From Lepeophtheirus salmonis (Eukaryota; Arthropoda; Copepoda; Siphonostomatoida; Caligidae): 64,000 bases of DNA. Each line of letters opens with the position of its first letter. Position 1 is the stretch's first letter. The notes beneath the pieces are model-generated. The model was not told where the DNA came from and made no database searches. It worked only from the letters and a program-made list of their open reading frames with translations. This document shows positions 24,462-36,485 of the stretch, piece by piece. The stretch covers positions 14,187,907 through 14,251,906 of the forward strand of contig NC_092584.1 of assembly GCF_016086655.4 (NCBI RefSeq), written 5' to 3'. Position numbers and translations under genes: made by a program.

Positions 24462-25042
24462 TACTAGGGTCTCCCATTTTTTTGGGGGATTTGTAAATTC
24501 GATCTCTTGTTGTAGATTGATGTCAAACTTGAAAATTTCAAATGCTTTTGTTTTCAAAAGATGTTTTTGTGACCTCTATATTCTCATTCAAAAGGACCTG
24601 TGATATTGGGAAATGGCTTTATGCAGGGGATATAAATTATAAGCCGAAAAGTAGACAGTCTATTGTCTATTGCAGGTCATCTAAAAATAAAATGGCAAAC
24701 ACAAAAAAACACAAAAACAAGCAGAAGAAACATAAAATATTCTTTTTTGTTTAGTAGGTACTTCTAATGTTTTTACACACGTACTCAATCTAATTAACTT
24801 AACATAATATTAGTCTTTTTCTTATTATAATTGTAATAACATGAAGATACGCTATTATTTTTGTGTTAATTCCATGTACATAATTATGGTACGCTTTATA
24901 CATTGTGAAAAATAAACAAAATACAGGATTTTTTTTTAATGTAAGTACTTTAAATATAAAATATTTTAACTATCCGTTACTTCCCTAGGGTGGATAAACA
25001 CCCAAGGGACAAAAATATCCTTGTTATATCTTGTATGCATCA
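24462..25042. other. No recognised gene
   Basis: A 70-codon plus frame at 24,542-24,754 ends in a Lys/Gln-rich run from A-rich DNA and is not convincing. Nothing else was found. Confidence 0.4.
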
Positions 25043-25044
25043 TA

Positions 25045-25932
25045 CAAGGTGCGATCAAAAAGTTAGATGAGTTTTCAAATTCTGAGGAAAAAACATTTCG
25101 TTTGCCTAATTTTTTATTATTTTATATTTGTACACTCGCCACAAACATATATTTACTGTTTTAGCTATATAATATGTTTAGTTTGTTTGTGAGAGGCATA
25201 AAGGTTAGAAATATTTTGACTCTTTGGCAATTTTTTGCTACTGAAAAATATGGATCAAAGATTGTAAATCAAATTTTATGCGAAAAATTAAATTAAGTGA
25301 TCCAAAACACGTCAAATGTTGACAATACATACAATGAAACTGTTCTCGGTAAAAAAAAATGTTAAGAAGTAGTTCAGACTCTTCCATGATGGCTGGAAAG
25401 ATGCCAATGACGAGCCTCGCTCTGTATCCCACGTACATCATCAATGTTGAAGCTGTGAAGATAATTGTTTTTGAAAACGGTTGAATCACTATTAGAGTAC
25501 TTGTTGAGGACATTGGGATAATTTTGTAACGTTATGAGCATGAGAAGAGTGTTGGCAAAGTTTGTTTTGACAAAAAAAAATTGTCTCAGTTATGGCCAAA
25601 ATCAACACCCCAATCATGCCTCAGCCACCACATTCACCGGATTTAGCCCCATGTGATTTTTTCTTGTTCCCAAAACTGAAGGCACCTATGAAAAGTCAGA
25701 TATTTGCAACGATTGTGGAGATAAAGACTGAATCGTTCGAATAGCTCAAGGCTATAGCGAAAAGAGCTTATGATAAGTTCTTCGAAGATTAGAAAAAGCG
25801 TTGGAACAAGTGAATACACTTGTTATTGTATCTTACGGGGATAACTTTGAAGGGGACAATATAAGTATTGATGACTAAATAAATATTCTCTCTTAAAAAT
25901 AGAAAGTGACCTTAGTTTTTGAACACATTGCA
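25045..25932 (+). mobile_element. mariner element, internally deleted
   Basis: TA dinucleotides flank the element at 25,043-25,044 and 25,933-25,934. The left terminal repeat starts CAAGGTGCGATCAAAAAGTT. The right one, read inward, starts TGCAATGTGTTCAAAAACTA. Transposase remnants on the plus strand are an N-terminal paired-HTH piece (RLFHDGWKDANDEPRSV, about 25,374-25,430) and the C-terminal catalytic piece (PPHSPDLAPCDFFLFPKLK, about 25,625-25,685) followed by KAIAKRAYDKFFED near 25,755-25,795. The SPDLAPxD box carries the last catalytic Asp. The first two catalytic Asp boxes are gone, so the 888-bp copy has lost about a third of a usual 1.3-kb mariner. Several stops and frameshifts are also present. 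Non-functional. Confidence 0.88.
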
Positions 25933-26059
25933 TAAGCAGATTTTAATCCGGGAACAAGTTTACTCCTCAATGTCTTAGTAATCGTGACATCTATGTTTAT
26001 AAAAGTTTACTCATCTGATATAGCTGATAAAATTGATAAAAAAATTATAAAATCTTTGC

Positions 26060-26345
26060 AATTCTCTTTGAATATCAACGCAATGGTGCCATGACTGTGT
26101 GCTTCCGGGCTGGGAGTATGCCCAAGGAGATTATTGATGTCACTAGGATGCCCAAATCAACTCTTTAAGATGTAACCAATGTTTTCAAGGGGTATAATGG
26201 GTAGTAATCACCTCCAAGAAGGACTCATGGCCATTTTGATATCGAAAAATTAATTCAGACTTCCTGAAGCAAAAGTGCACAGGAAATGTGGCCTTATAGC
26301 TTGCTGAATCTGAAGGTTATGAAATTTTAAGTATGTGCCTTATTT
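26060..26345 (+). pseudogene. Tc1-like transposase N-terminal fragment
   Basis: Plus-strand translation from about 26,075 reads AMTVCFRAGSMPKEIIDVTR, then MPKSTL, stop, DVTNVFKGYNG. This is the first helix-turn-helix of an IS630/Tc1-mariner transposase (compare LxRAGxxPxEIxxxLxxPxSTVYxxVKRF). It then has PPRRTHGHFDIEKLIQ, matching the linker to the second DNA-binding helix bundle. It stops at about 26,340, just before the left end of another element, which suggests that the next element inserted beside or into it. Confidence 0.6.
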
Positions 26346-26394
26346 GAAAGAGAGTCCAATAAACGTACACACAACACTGTGGACTCCATCTAAG

Positions 26395-27060
26395 TTTCCA
26401 TTTCAAGACATTGTGCTACATTGACATGGAGTGTCTCAATACTTTAAATTTTAAAATTCAACAAGATAAACTAATATATTCATTAAAAATAGAATTTTAA
26501 TAAAATAAATACTATAAATAGATGTGTGTCTGAGCTCTCTCAATCATTAATGTGGCATCCCTTAGGGGCAATTATGGCATTTAGTCGACGACAAAGAGCC
26601 TAACAACCCACTGCATTTGTATTCCTCATGATTTGGCGTCCCAGTGAGGCCTGAAAGTGGCTTTTGTGGCCTTAGTAGTGGGATGACGGACACTGCAGGC
26701 CTTCCTTTCGAAATACATCCAAAAGGTGTAGTGGAGGGGGTTGGCGTCAGGGTTGTAGAAGGCCAAAATTTCAGAAATAATTGGTCCAAAAGAGCTCAAT
26801 ACTCATTCAAAAGAGTCTTGCAACGGAGGATATGGGTTTCTTTTATTGGTGGTTTCTAAAGTGGCCTCCCAACCCTCACAAGGCAATTTTTACTTCTTTT
26901 TTGAAAGCTCTCTGGATAGTCTGATGTCAAACCCTAAGATTTATTTCATGTGCCGTTATGTTATTGAGGGGATTTATCCTGGTTTTCTTTTCTTTAACTC
27001 ATCTATGTCTAGTTTGCCCTTTTTAATAGAAACCTTGATTCTTCTTCAATTTCAAATTGT
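26395..27060 (-). mobile_element. Tc1/mariner-like element (family 1, copy 2)
   Basis: Minus-strand transposase, decayed but covering more of the protein than its two relatives. From 27,000 to 26,810: HQTIQRAFKKEVKIAL and KKPISSVARLF (DNA-binding half). From 26,790 to 26,545: FYNPDANPLHYTFLDVF, ACS-like linker, then CRRLNAIIAPKGCHIND at the C-terminus. The box PDANPLHY corresponds to PDLNPLDY, so the last catalytic Asp has become His. A long frame shadowing it (26,562-26,789, minus) is the same DNA one frame off. The 3' signature GAGCTCTCTCAATCATTAAT (26,532-26,552) and AAATTTTAAAATTCAACA left end are shared with copies at 12.7 and 30.75 kb. Terminal repeats are poorly preserved; ends are approximate. 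Confidence 0.72.
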
Positions 27061-27184
27061 TATTTTTAATTAAATAGTTGCAAATATTTTGTTCCGTATG
27101 CTTATTTAAGAATTCATATAAAAAGTTGGTATCTTAAATTTAATTCAAGGCTCAAAATTAACAAAAGTTATTTTTCTAAGTTAA

Positions 27185-27310
27185 GGTTACTCCAAAATGA
27201 TTGAGACTCCCCCAGTAAGACAAGAAATTACATTTAAAAATTTAAAAAGTACTCAAGCATGTCACATTGTCTTCTCCAGCTCGAATGTAGCAATTAAGTT
27301 GTTTAAATTT
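27185..27310 (-). mobile_element. Solo end of a mariner-like element
   Basis: CCAAAATGATTGAGACTCCC followed by CCAGTAAGACAAGAAATTAC (27,193-27,232) is a transposon end: its reverse complement occurs at the right end of the element at 17.64-18.16 kb (ATTTCTTGTCTTACTGGG). Inward, about 27,255-27,300 reads on the minus strand as a decayed transposase C-terminus. The rest of the element is missing. Confidence 0.5.
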
Positions 27311-27400
27311 AACTAATATAAAGGGGATAAATCCATTTCCTGTTCCCTACGTCTATGAAACAACCTAAATTCAATACCAAGACAAAATCAAAACCTTGGA

Positions 27401-27565
27401 AGATCAAGAACCAGAAGATAATTAAATTTTCAGAGATCATAAATTAGACGTTACTTAAACTTTAAGAGGTCAAAAACTAAATAATGCTTAGACTTTAAGA
27501 GATCAGTATCTGTATGATACTTAGACTTTAAGTGTTCAAGAACTTGACAATACTTAGAGTTTAAA
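27401..27565. repeat. Minisatellite of five 33-bp units
   Basis: Units begin at 27,401, 27,434, 27,467, 27,500 and 27,533, each starting AGATCA- or a variant and ending in CTTAGACTTTAAG or a variant. The period of exactly 33 bp is kept while units diverge by up to about a third. It is non-coding in all frames examined. Confidence 0.8.
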
Positions 27566-30500
27566 AAAGGTACCCCCCAAAAAACAATAAGGAGTATAAA
27601 CTTACACAAAAGTATGACATTTCTATTTTTTCTAAATCATTTTTTCAACTAATCTGTCGTAGGAAGAGTTCAAAGTTCAAGGCAGTTTTGTTTATTTTTC
27701 ATAAGAGCTAAAACATTAATTCTTCCATTTCCAAAAGAGTAAAAAAACATCAAATTGAAGTTATAGGCTTAGATTTTTTATACAAGTATACACTATATAT
27801 TTCTCCATCCTTAAAAACCACTAACCCTATTGTTAAATACTTAATTATGTAAGATTAATAGTTTGAAAAATTTAATGATGGAAGTTTGAGTCATCAATCC
27901 AAAAAAAACCAAAAAAACCTGATTAATAGATTATAGTTATCAACACTTCCCTTCAAATAATCAAAGTATAGAGAACATAGTTGTAGCTATATGACTTCTC
28001 AGAATGAAAATAAGAAAATGATTCTGAATGATAGCACAGGGGCATCACTTACTAAAAAAACTACGTAAGAAAGTTAACTGGCAACTCATATATCAAAGAT
28101 TACAATCTCCTTAAAAAGAAAATTATTTAGGTATATTCGATAAGGAACATTACTTTGAAAATATTTTATTAATGACTCAGCTTCTCAAAAATCTCCAAAG
28201 TCTTCAGTAAAGCAATTCTTCAATATTCATTTGAAATAAATTAAGCGGGTCAAAGTTTTAGATTTTGGATTGAGGTTATTCTTTCAGAATACTTTCAACT
28301 AATATATTTCAACTCTACATCTCTTCATTTAATAAATTTACTCTTTTTTTGTTGAACAACTTACATTAATGAACTTTAATATCAGAGAAAGTATTAAGAA
28401 GAGATGATCCCCATGAATGAAATATTATCTACCTTACATAAGAATTGTTGTTTATAGATTTAGATTCAAGTATATTTTTTGTTTCGGTTGTGATTTTAAA
28501 AGGTTTCCCTCTCTAAAAAAAACAAAAAAAAAAAACATTCCAAAGCTTTTATCATTATGGAAGTGAAATTGTTGAAATAAGAATATAAAAAAGCATAAGC
28601 TGTTAGGATAACAGCAAAATATTAATATTCCTTTTAAATATATATCCCTATTTGGAAAATGAAAACGTATTAGCAAACCAGCAAAAATATAGTTTTAAAA
28701 TGATCTCAGTTGTCAAATATATAATCTATCAAAGCTGCCAAAAGTTCCGTTTCGTTTTGATTTACAGTCACAAAGATTCTGATAATTTTTACATCGTATG
28801 TAAAATGTGTATGTATGTGCTCAAGAATGTCATAGAGTCACAGGGATTATTTGTTAAAAATAGTAATGATAAGTTCTTATTGGATTGAAAGAATAATTGA
28901 GGATCGATAAAACAGTTCTTTCCTTTGTCTTTGATAAATACAAGGCGGGATTTGTGTATATTCCCTTAAAGGTAAATAAATAAAATGTCATGACTGGTAG
29001 TCTACTCTCCTCCAAAAAAATTGTCAGGAATGCCATGCTGATTTTAGTTGATATTACAAGGTCCACACAATGGTGCGACCTTGATCCCTCACGCCTTTGC
29101 CATTTCTATAGCAACGAAGTTTTTTTTTAGAAATAGTTAATAGTAATACATAACTTTTATTTGACATAGACATAGACTCAAAACACTTTATGTATCGCAT
29201 TCTTGACGACCACCATGAGCCAACACTATAATAGACGAAAACAGTTTAACCATTGTATCAGTAATATGTGAGCCCTGCTCTGAAATATACATCATGCAAT
29301 CAATTCTAATGATGGTTTACCCTTGTACCTTGATAATGTACCTTTATTTTTGATAATTTTATTCGCAATATAGGGGAGATCAAAAAAAAAAAAATTGCTT
29401 GCATTGTCATTGAAGGGAGTCAATTTTCGTTTTCTCATCAAGTTACAAGTAGCGCTGAAATGAATTTGCTCATTTCCGTAAATTAACATACCCCCCTCAC
29501 TCTCTTTTAGGTTTCTTTTTTTTGGTATCCTGGAAAGTTCTATTTTCTACAACTGTTCCAATTATCATACAAAACAGTTGGTCACTATTATATACTTTAG
29601 TTTATTTTTAACTGATTTTATCCGATATTCTTATATATTTATATGAATAGCCTCAAATGCATTAATGATAACCCTGGTACATGATGCCTTCAATCAACAT
29701 GATATCTATAAGAAATCTCATTTGTTAGTTCTTATACCGTGAAATTGAATGGTCAGTTAAATTTACTCGTTATAAGTATAATGATATATTTTTACATATA
29801 TTGTAAGAACAAAGATAAGTAATGGATATACATTGTCGGTACAATTTATCAGGAACACATTTCCACGTCTTGGTTTTGCGGAGAGCAAACCCTGGAACCT
29901 TGTTAATAATTAAAACGAGGATTACAAGCTACATAATCAATATTAATAAAACATAGTGAGTATATCTCTTTTGAGTGCGTGCATAATATCTTAAAAATAT
30001 GTGACTACTTGATCTAAGAAATAACAAAAATGGAAAAAAATTGTTTAGCTAAAGCCCACTACGTCATTTCAAAAAAAAATAATAATAACATTTATTTATA
30101 TAAATAGAACAAAGTCTATTTCGGAATTATGTTTTCTTTTCTGTGGTTGACTAAGTTTTAATAACAAGGGTATGTAGTTAATATAAACGCATTATATTAA
30201 CAAAGAAAGTAAAAGAGGATTACAAAATTTATAAAGAAAGAAAAATTTGTCTCTTTGCTATTTTTCTGTGGAGGATAGTATTTAAAAAAATATGGTGCAT
30301 TTACACTACGTCATCTATAGTAATAACAAAATCTACCACAGAAAAAAGAAACAGAATAAAAACAATGCCACCAAAAACGTAAGAAAATAATTAAAAGACT
30401 GGCTGTATTTGAGTAAATTTTAACTCATTGAGAGATAATTTAGTTATTTCTTGGTGAAGGGTAAAACATTGTTGGAGTGTGCCACAGATATATGTCTTTG

Positions 30501-30744
30501 GAAGTCTAAATATAACGTTCAATGCCAACTGGAGTTTTTCACTGGCTCCTTCAAAACCGTATGGCGACTCATCTGGACAGGTTTTCTTCCAATCTTCTCT
30601 CTCACATAACTTTCTTCATTATGCTTTATAGAGCCCTACATTCCAGGATTCTTCAAGAAAAGTCTTCAATAAAGGACTTTATCTTAACAATATGCATGTG
30701 TAACTAAAGCTGAGTGTTTTAGTATATGTAAAAAAGTGAGTATA
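27566..30744. other. No recognised gene
   Basis: Short frames (for example 28,652-28,888 plus, 28,854-29,066 minus, 30,522-30,707 plus) show no family features. No transposon ends were found. AT-rich unassigned DNA. Confidence 0.5.
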
Positions 30745-30746
30745 TA

Positions 30747-31170
30747 CCTGGTGGTCCATTGAAATCTGAACACTTATTAATCCAATAATACATTAATGTA
30801 GAGAGATGGATCGGTACATTCATATATAAACAATTAGTGAAAAAACAAAGCAAACTTGATCCAGCTTAATTAAAAAAATTACAATTAAACGTGATCGACG
30901 AATTTCCATTCAAACACTGAGGCCTAGAAAACCACTGTCAGCTAGCATTGGGGCACCATGACATAGGACTACATCTGTAGTGGTTGATAGGTCTTCTGCC
31001 GCTGCCCAGAAGCCATCACTACAGCTAAGGGCGGCTACGTTAATGATTGAGAGAGCTCAGACAAACATTTATTTATAGTCTTTTTTTGTTGAAATTCTAT
31101 TGTTAATATACATATTTTACTTTGTTAAGGATTATAGCTGAAAGTGTTTAGATTTAAATGGACCCTTCTG
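30747..31170 (+). mobile_element. Tc1/mariner-like deletion derivative (family 1, copy 3)
   Basis: The element is flanked by TA at 30,745-30,746 and 31,171-31,172. The left terminal repeat is CCTGGTGGTCCATTGAAATC; the right one, read inward, is CAGAAGGGTCCATTTAAATC. On the plus strand a fragment of the N-terminal helix (RDRRISIQTLRPRKP, about 30,897-30,940) is joined directly to the C-terminus (DYICSG, stops, VFCRCPEAITTAKGGYVND at about 30,970-31,055). About two thirds of the transposase gene is missing. The 424-bp size and intact ends fit a non-autonomous unit that could have been mobilised by a related transposase. Confidence 0.88.
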
Positions 31171-31172
31171 TA

Positions 31173-33399
31173 TAAGAAAAACTGAATTTGCCTTTTGATA
31201 ATGTTTAGAAACAAGTATGTATAGCTTTAAGCTCAGAATGTTATATCAAAAAAGAAAAAAAAATGAGACTGGATTTATACAAAAAAAATTATGAATATGA
31301 CAGGATATTGGATGCAAACTACCGATTGCAACTGAAGCTGAGGACGTCATATAAAAAAGAAATAGGAATACACACCCATATTATTCAAATAAAGTTTGTC
31401 TATTTTTGATTCCCAGTATTCCTACTAGTAAACAATAAAACTTAATTATAAATACTTCGACTTTAGATTAAGATGATTAATTAAGGAAGGTCGAATTAAA
31501 GAAGAAATCTGTTCTAGACCCTGCTCGAAGTCTGAGACAACCTGCTGATGTTTTTTCTATTTTTAAAATTTACCTAATCTTCAAAGAATATTCATTAATA
31601 TAAAAGGAACAAAAATTGTTTTCAAATACGGACATAAAAGCATTTTCGCCCACTGGCGGAAATTCCCATTTATTATTGTTATTCAAGATTGGAACACGAT
31701 TTGACAATTATCAAAAAAGTAATTAATGCTTCAGTGACAGGAAAAATATACCCAATTGAAATATGTTTTAAATCCAATATATTTTATTAGTATCTATTGA
31801 TAATTGATATTAGTTTCCACATAAAACCCTTAATTTTACTTAATTTTTGTATGATTAGACACATTTTGTAGTTATGGCATAAAAGATATCTTAATAAATA
31901 GTTAATTTTTTAATTGTTAAAAAGTTTTTTATCAATTTGTATTATCTATCAGTTAATTTTCATTCAAATATCTCATTTCTAAATGGAAATTATACGCGTG
32001 GTTTTTTAAAAAAAGGAGGCTAAACCTGCTTCAATTGAAAATTTGAAAGATAATTTTTGTATTCTATGGTTTAAAGTACAATAATTTATTTGGGTTTTAT
32101 CTGACAGCTGTTCCAAGAACTTATCTTTGTTTTATAGTGTAATTACACTTTTCCATTTAAAAAAACCAAAAAAAACAGTGCATCATATTAAAGAAAAGAA
32201 TTATGGTATATTATAACTACTTTGGATACTAAAGTATATTTTAAAAAAATAGGAGTAAATATCCAAGTTTGTATCTATTCAATAAAAATAGATATATTTT
32301 TGTTAGACAGTTAAATTTTGTTGTGAAAGATTTTTATGTTAAATTTTGTCAGTTAAGACTTTATGAACACAATAAATTTTTCTTAATTCCCCATGGTGTA
32401 TTTACAAATTTTTAATAATTTTTTTTTTTTTTATCAGGACAAATTTATTCGTCTTTTGTCTTGCAGAATTATTTGCTCTTTTTAATAGATATGACGAATA
32501 TTTTCGTCATCCAAATGGATAAATCAATTTAATTTCTAACATATTTATTTGCCATTTGTATTTTTATTAAAATGCAAGCTGGACCAATATTTTTGTCATT
32601 CGTAGCGAAGTCTTAATATTTGTTTTTCCTATAATAACATCAAAATACATTCCCATCCCACACCATTTTCCTTAATCACGAGTATTTAAAAATAATATTT
32701 TTTATGCTTAAAAAGATAATTTTATTTAAAGTATAAATTCTTTATCCGTAATTGTGTTCTACATTTGAGATGAGCTTGCTGTAAGTCTGGTAAATCAGAA
32801 TAACTACTAAATATTTAAATGAAAGTCAACTTCAAATAGAGTGTATTACTTTACTTTCCATCCAAAAACCACATAAATGATAATTTTTTTAAAATATTCG
32901 CTAAGTAAATTTTAAATAAAAAGATGTTTGCTTATTAAATAACCATTCTGGTATTTAAACTCTTGTAAAATTATTCATTTTTTTCTAAGAATTTAAAATT
33001 TATTTACATATTTAAATAAAATAAGTTTTCCTAAAAGTGGATGCAAATACTTAAAAATTAGACAGGTATATTATATTATTTTATAGTTCTTTATGTGAGC
33101 TACACATCTGTAAAAATCTTTTTTTGCAGAAATTATAATAACTTTATCAATCTTGAACTTTGAAAATGTTATATACAAAAGTTTTTTTTTTATAAATTGG
33201 CAAAAAGTTGTGAATACATTTTAAACATATTTGTTTGCCGTGTACGGACAGTTGACAGGAAAGTTTGTCTACCATAATGAATATTAACTTTTTTATTCTA
33301 CATTTTAATAAAAAAATTTAATCATTCAATAATATATTCAATACCATATTAAAGGAAGTTCCTAATTTACATAAGAAATTATGCTTAATAATATACTTT
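31173..33399. other. No recognised gene
   Basis: AT-rich DNA with long A and T runs; no supportable reading frame, RNA or transposon end. Confidence 0.5.
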
Positions 33400-34135
33400 A
33401 TTTAACCCTCAACCAACGATTGCAACAAATTTACTAAAAAACATTTATATATTTTTTTATAACCATAAATTGAATATAGACATTGTAATAATTTAATTAT
33501 CACTCCTTGTGACGATTGTCTCAAATTATCTAATCTTTTATTTAATATTTTGAACTAGTACAATCTCATTCTACAATGCTCTCATTTTACCGTCTCTAAT
33601 AGTTATATTAAGGGATATGTCAATAGAAAATACAAAGATTACTGATTAAAAATGAAAAAACAGTTGATGCGTTTGCTCTTTCATCTTTTTTTTTTTTCAT
33701 TATTTAACAAGTTGTGGGTACATTAACATTTAAAAGGAGAGTTATCCCTCTATCTTTGGTATTAGTTGGTTTAAAAATGTATAATATTTATAAATATGCG
33801 TGATTAAAAATATGATTGTAATATTTTTTCTGTACAATAATAAAAATAGCAGTAGATCATTTTCTCTACCCTACCCCCCCTCCACAAAAAAAAAAAATAT
33901 AACAGGCAGCTGATATTAACAATGGTCGTAAATCTGTAATACAACATGTCTGGCACCAGCCTTTTTCTCGCATTGTTATACGAATCCCATCTCTAAGTAT
34001 ATTATATAAAATTAAGTATTTTAAATCGGGATGAACTTTTCCTCACTATGAACTTCGTTGGAAAGAACTTTGATGAGCATGCCTTGGAGTGAAAGCAGAG
34101 AGATGAACTTTCTTTTAATCATTTTTTGTACTTCA
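33400..34135 (+). repeat. Dispersed repeat pair, copy 1
   Basis: The start (CAACCAACGATTGCAACAAA, then ACCATAAATTGAATATAGAC) matches 48,935-49,015 (TAACCACCGATTGCAACATA, then AACATAAATTGAAAATAGAT). The end, about 34,027-34,125, shares a GGGATGAACTT...GAGAGATGAACTTTCT pattern with 49,527-49,605. Spacing between the two conserved ends is similar in both (about 625 and 580 bp) while the middles have diverged. No coding capacity seen. Probably an old transposon family. Confidence 0.6.
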
Positions 34136-34887
34136 GAAGAGTGATTTTCCTATAGCATCAGTTTATATTATTTTTATAAAGTTGAAGAAAAAGCTTAATT
34201 GACAAGAAAAAGTGATTAATGCAATTATTATTTTTTTTTTCTTGGAAAATAATTGTATTTTCTAAATTTATTTTTTATTAATGAATTATACATATTTGGT
34301 TTAATTTTATAAAAGTGTTACATTTATTAAATTAATAGATTTGACAAATATTTAAAAATAAAAATAAACAAAAATAGAGAATCAGTTTTTGTGTTTGGTT
34401 TTTTTGTTCATGTAGCTAAAAAATTAAGATAGCCTACATACTCAAAAAAGAAAGTAATAAAAATAATTGAGCAAAATTAAAAACACATTTTTTGGTTAAA
34501 TTAAGCAATGACATAACTTAAAATTTGTAGACATAAATAACTATGCATGTAGTTGTCAATTTACTGAATTTCTAGCATGCAAGATTTCTGTAGCTAGCAA
34601 TCTTAACAGTGGTTTTTTATTATTTTCGAGCGCTTATATCAGTAGTATTCAGTTATTGCAGAGAGAATAGCCAAATATAAAGTGTGTGTACTCATATATA
34701 TAATAAATTAATATTGAGCAGTTGAGGGTCGTTAAAAAAACAACATATCCTGGAAAAACAAGATGAAATAGTTCAGTGTTTAGATAAACAGGGGTAAATT
34801 ACCAAAAAATTGGGGAATTTAGAAATTTATTGGAGGGTTATGGGAGAACTAATTCTCAGTGTTAAATGAAACTATCGACATCTAGTA

Positions 34888-35321
34888 CACAGGGGGTGGC
34901 AGGATGGAGCTGTTACCCACACACAAATTAAGGAATTTTAAACTTTTTAGTATAATTTTTCGGTCAGGTTAAAAAATTTTATGCGAAATAAAGGTCATTT
35001 TTTTTTAATAGGTATGGATTATTGAAATAAATTAATAATTCCAAATTTTGTTCCAGAAATTTTTTTTCCAAATTTTCTACTAAAAAAATATATTTGAAAT
35101 TTTTCCTAATGAATTTAATAAATATATTTTTTAGCAAAAATGTAATAAAGGAAATATATTGGTTCAATTTTTTATTTTTTTTGTAAAGAACTATAGATTA
35201 TCGATTTTTATCTACAAAATTTAATTGTTTTTGAATAGCTTTGGATGTTTTTTATTTTTTTTAATTCAAAAATAATACAAAAATCTAGCCTCAAAATATA
35301 ATCCTGTGGACCTCCCTGCAC
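34888..35321. mobile_element. MITE (about 430 bp)
   Basis: The left end after a TA at 34,886-34,887 reads CACAGGGGGTGGCAGGATGG. The right end, read inward from a TA at 35,322-35,323, reads GTGCAGGGAGGTCCACAGGA. This style (CAGGGxGGTCC with TA target) fits the Tc1/mariner superfamily. The interior is very AT-rich; the 62-codon minus frame at 34,979-35,167 is a low-complexity product of it. Confidence 0.6.
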
Positions 35322-35469
35322 TAATTGGGGGTAAATTAATTTTTGGGTAACACTAATAAGTTATCCTACCTCTGAAGTAGATAGCTCTAAAATAATGATG
35401 GCAGACTCCTTTGTACCTTGAAGGTAAGCTAAATAAATCCATAAAGGCTTTATGAACTGAAACGATTGG

Positions 35470-35665
35470 ACTTTATGTTTAATGGTTGCGGAGAACCCCT
35501 CCTGCAGCACTACTGCGTTAAGTCGCTCAAGACCATTATCAAGCGCGTAGCTGCGATGCTTTCTTTAGCTGTCATCATCAAAATCTGGCAAGCATTTTGT
35601 GGGTAATTGAGACAGTGGTTCAGGCTTATGGAATTCATGTCAAAAATTAATTTTCCATTACTATT
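35470..35665 (+). pseudogene. C-terminal fragment of a mariner-like transposase
   Basis: The plus strand around 35,510-35,655 reads VKSLKTIIKRVAAMLSLAVI, then IKIWQAFCG, stop, LRQWFRLMEFMSK. This follows the conserved tail of these transposases (VxSLKxxIxRxWxxMSxDFIIKxCQAFRxRLxxVVEA). No catalytic box precedes it and no ends were found: a tail left after deletion. Confidence 0.6.
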
Positions 35666-35808
35666 TATGCTTTTAAATAAATAAAAAATTGTCATAATGT
35701 ATTTGTTCAGGATCTGAATCTAGTCGATTTTTGTTCCAATTAGGCTGTATTGTATTAATATAATAGAATTATTTTCTCCCAGAGACTAAAAATAGATCTT
35801 TTATAGTA

Positions 35809-35948
35809 CAGTGGTGGGCAAAATATGAAAATCAAATGTGTTCTAATGAACCAATGTATCTGTTATTTATTTTCACTCTAAGAGGTAACAAAAAGGTGAA
35901 ATATTTTTCTTGCCACTTCTTTTCTTAGAGTCTATTTTTCCACCATTG
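35809..35948. mobile_element. Short hAT-like MITE
   Basis: The left end reads CAGTGGTGGGCAAAATATGA; the right end read inward is CAATGGTGGAAAAATAGACT. CAGTGGTGGGCAAA-type ends are typical of hAT elements. The possible 8-bp flanks TTATAGTA (35,801-35,808) and TTATCAAA (35,949-35,956) agree at five positions only, so the duplication is weak support. Confidence 0.5.
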
Positions 35949-36364
35949 TTATCAAATATGTTAAAAACTGGTATAAAAAGTTACAAATTGATTTATTGTA
36001 ATGATGATAATTTCCTTTTAAAGCAATTCTTAATTAAATGCACACATCTTTTTGTGATATGTGTATATATAACTTCAAAATAATGCTAAAAATATTTTGT
36101 ATATCTAAAAATACACAATGCCTGATGATAAATAGCTTTCTTCAAGACTTCAAAATACTATTCAAAAAGATTACAAGGAGCATAAATAAAAAATGAAGAA
36201 AAAGCCTTTTTACACATTTTTGTCACGTGCTTTTGAGGCAGGGTTAAAACCTTGAATGACTTATACATATGTAAATTTATATGCAATCTTTATCCTTTTT
36301 AAGTAATACACCCGGCCTCAAAGAAAGAAAAGATTTGTGTCTACAGTATGCCTCATATCCGTTT

Positions 36365-36485
36365 GGACTATTAAAAGTTAAGGGATAAAAAGGTTATTTT
36401 GCCAAATGACCAAAGTCTCCGGAGAGACTATATACAGAATTCTTCGTAATGACCTCCAGATGTATTAATAACATAAAGAACTTTT
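36365..36485 (+). pseudogene. Possible helix-turn-helix remnant of a transposase
   Basis: A plus-strand frame gives QMTKVSGETIYRILRNDLQM (about 36,402-36,461), matching the pattern of the second DNA-recognition helix in IS630-type transposases (LAxxxxVSxxTVxRILxxDLxM). No further domain is readable in the flanks. Weak. Confidence 0.35.
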
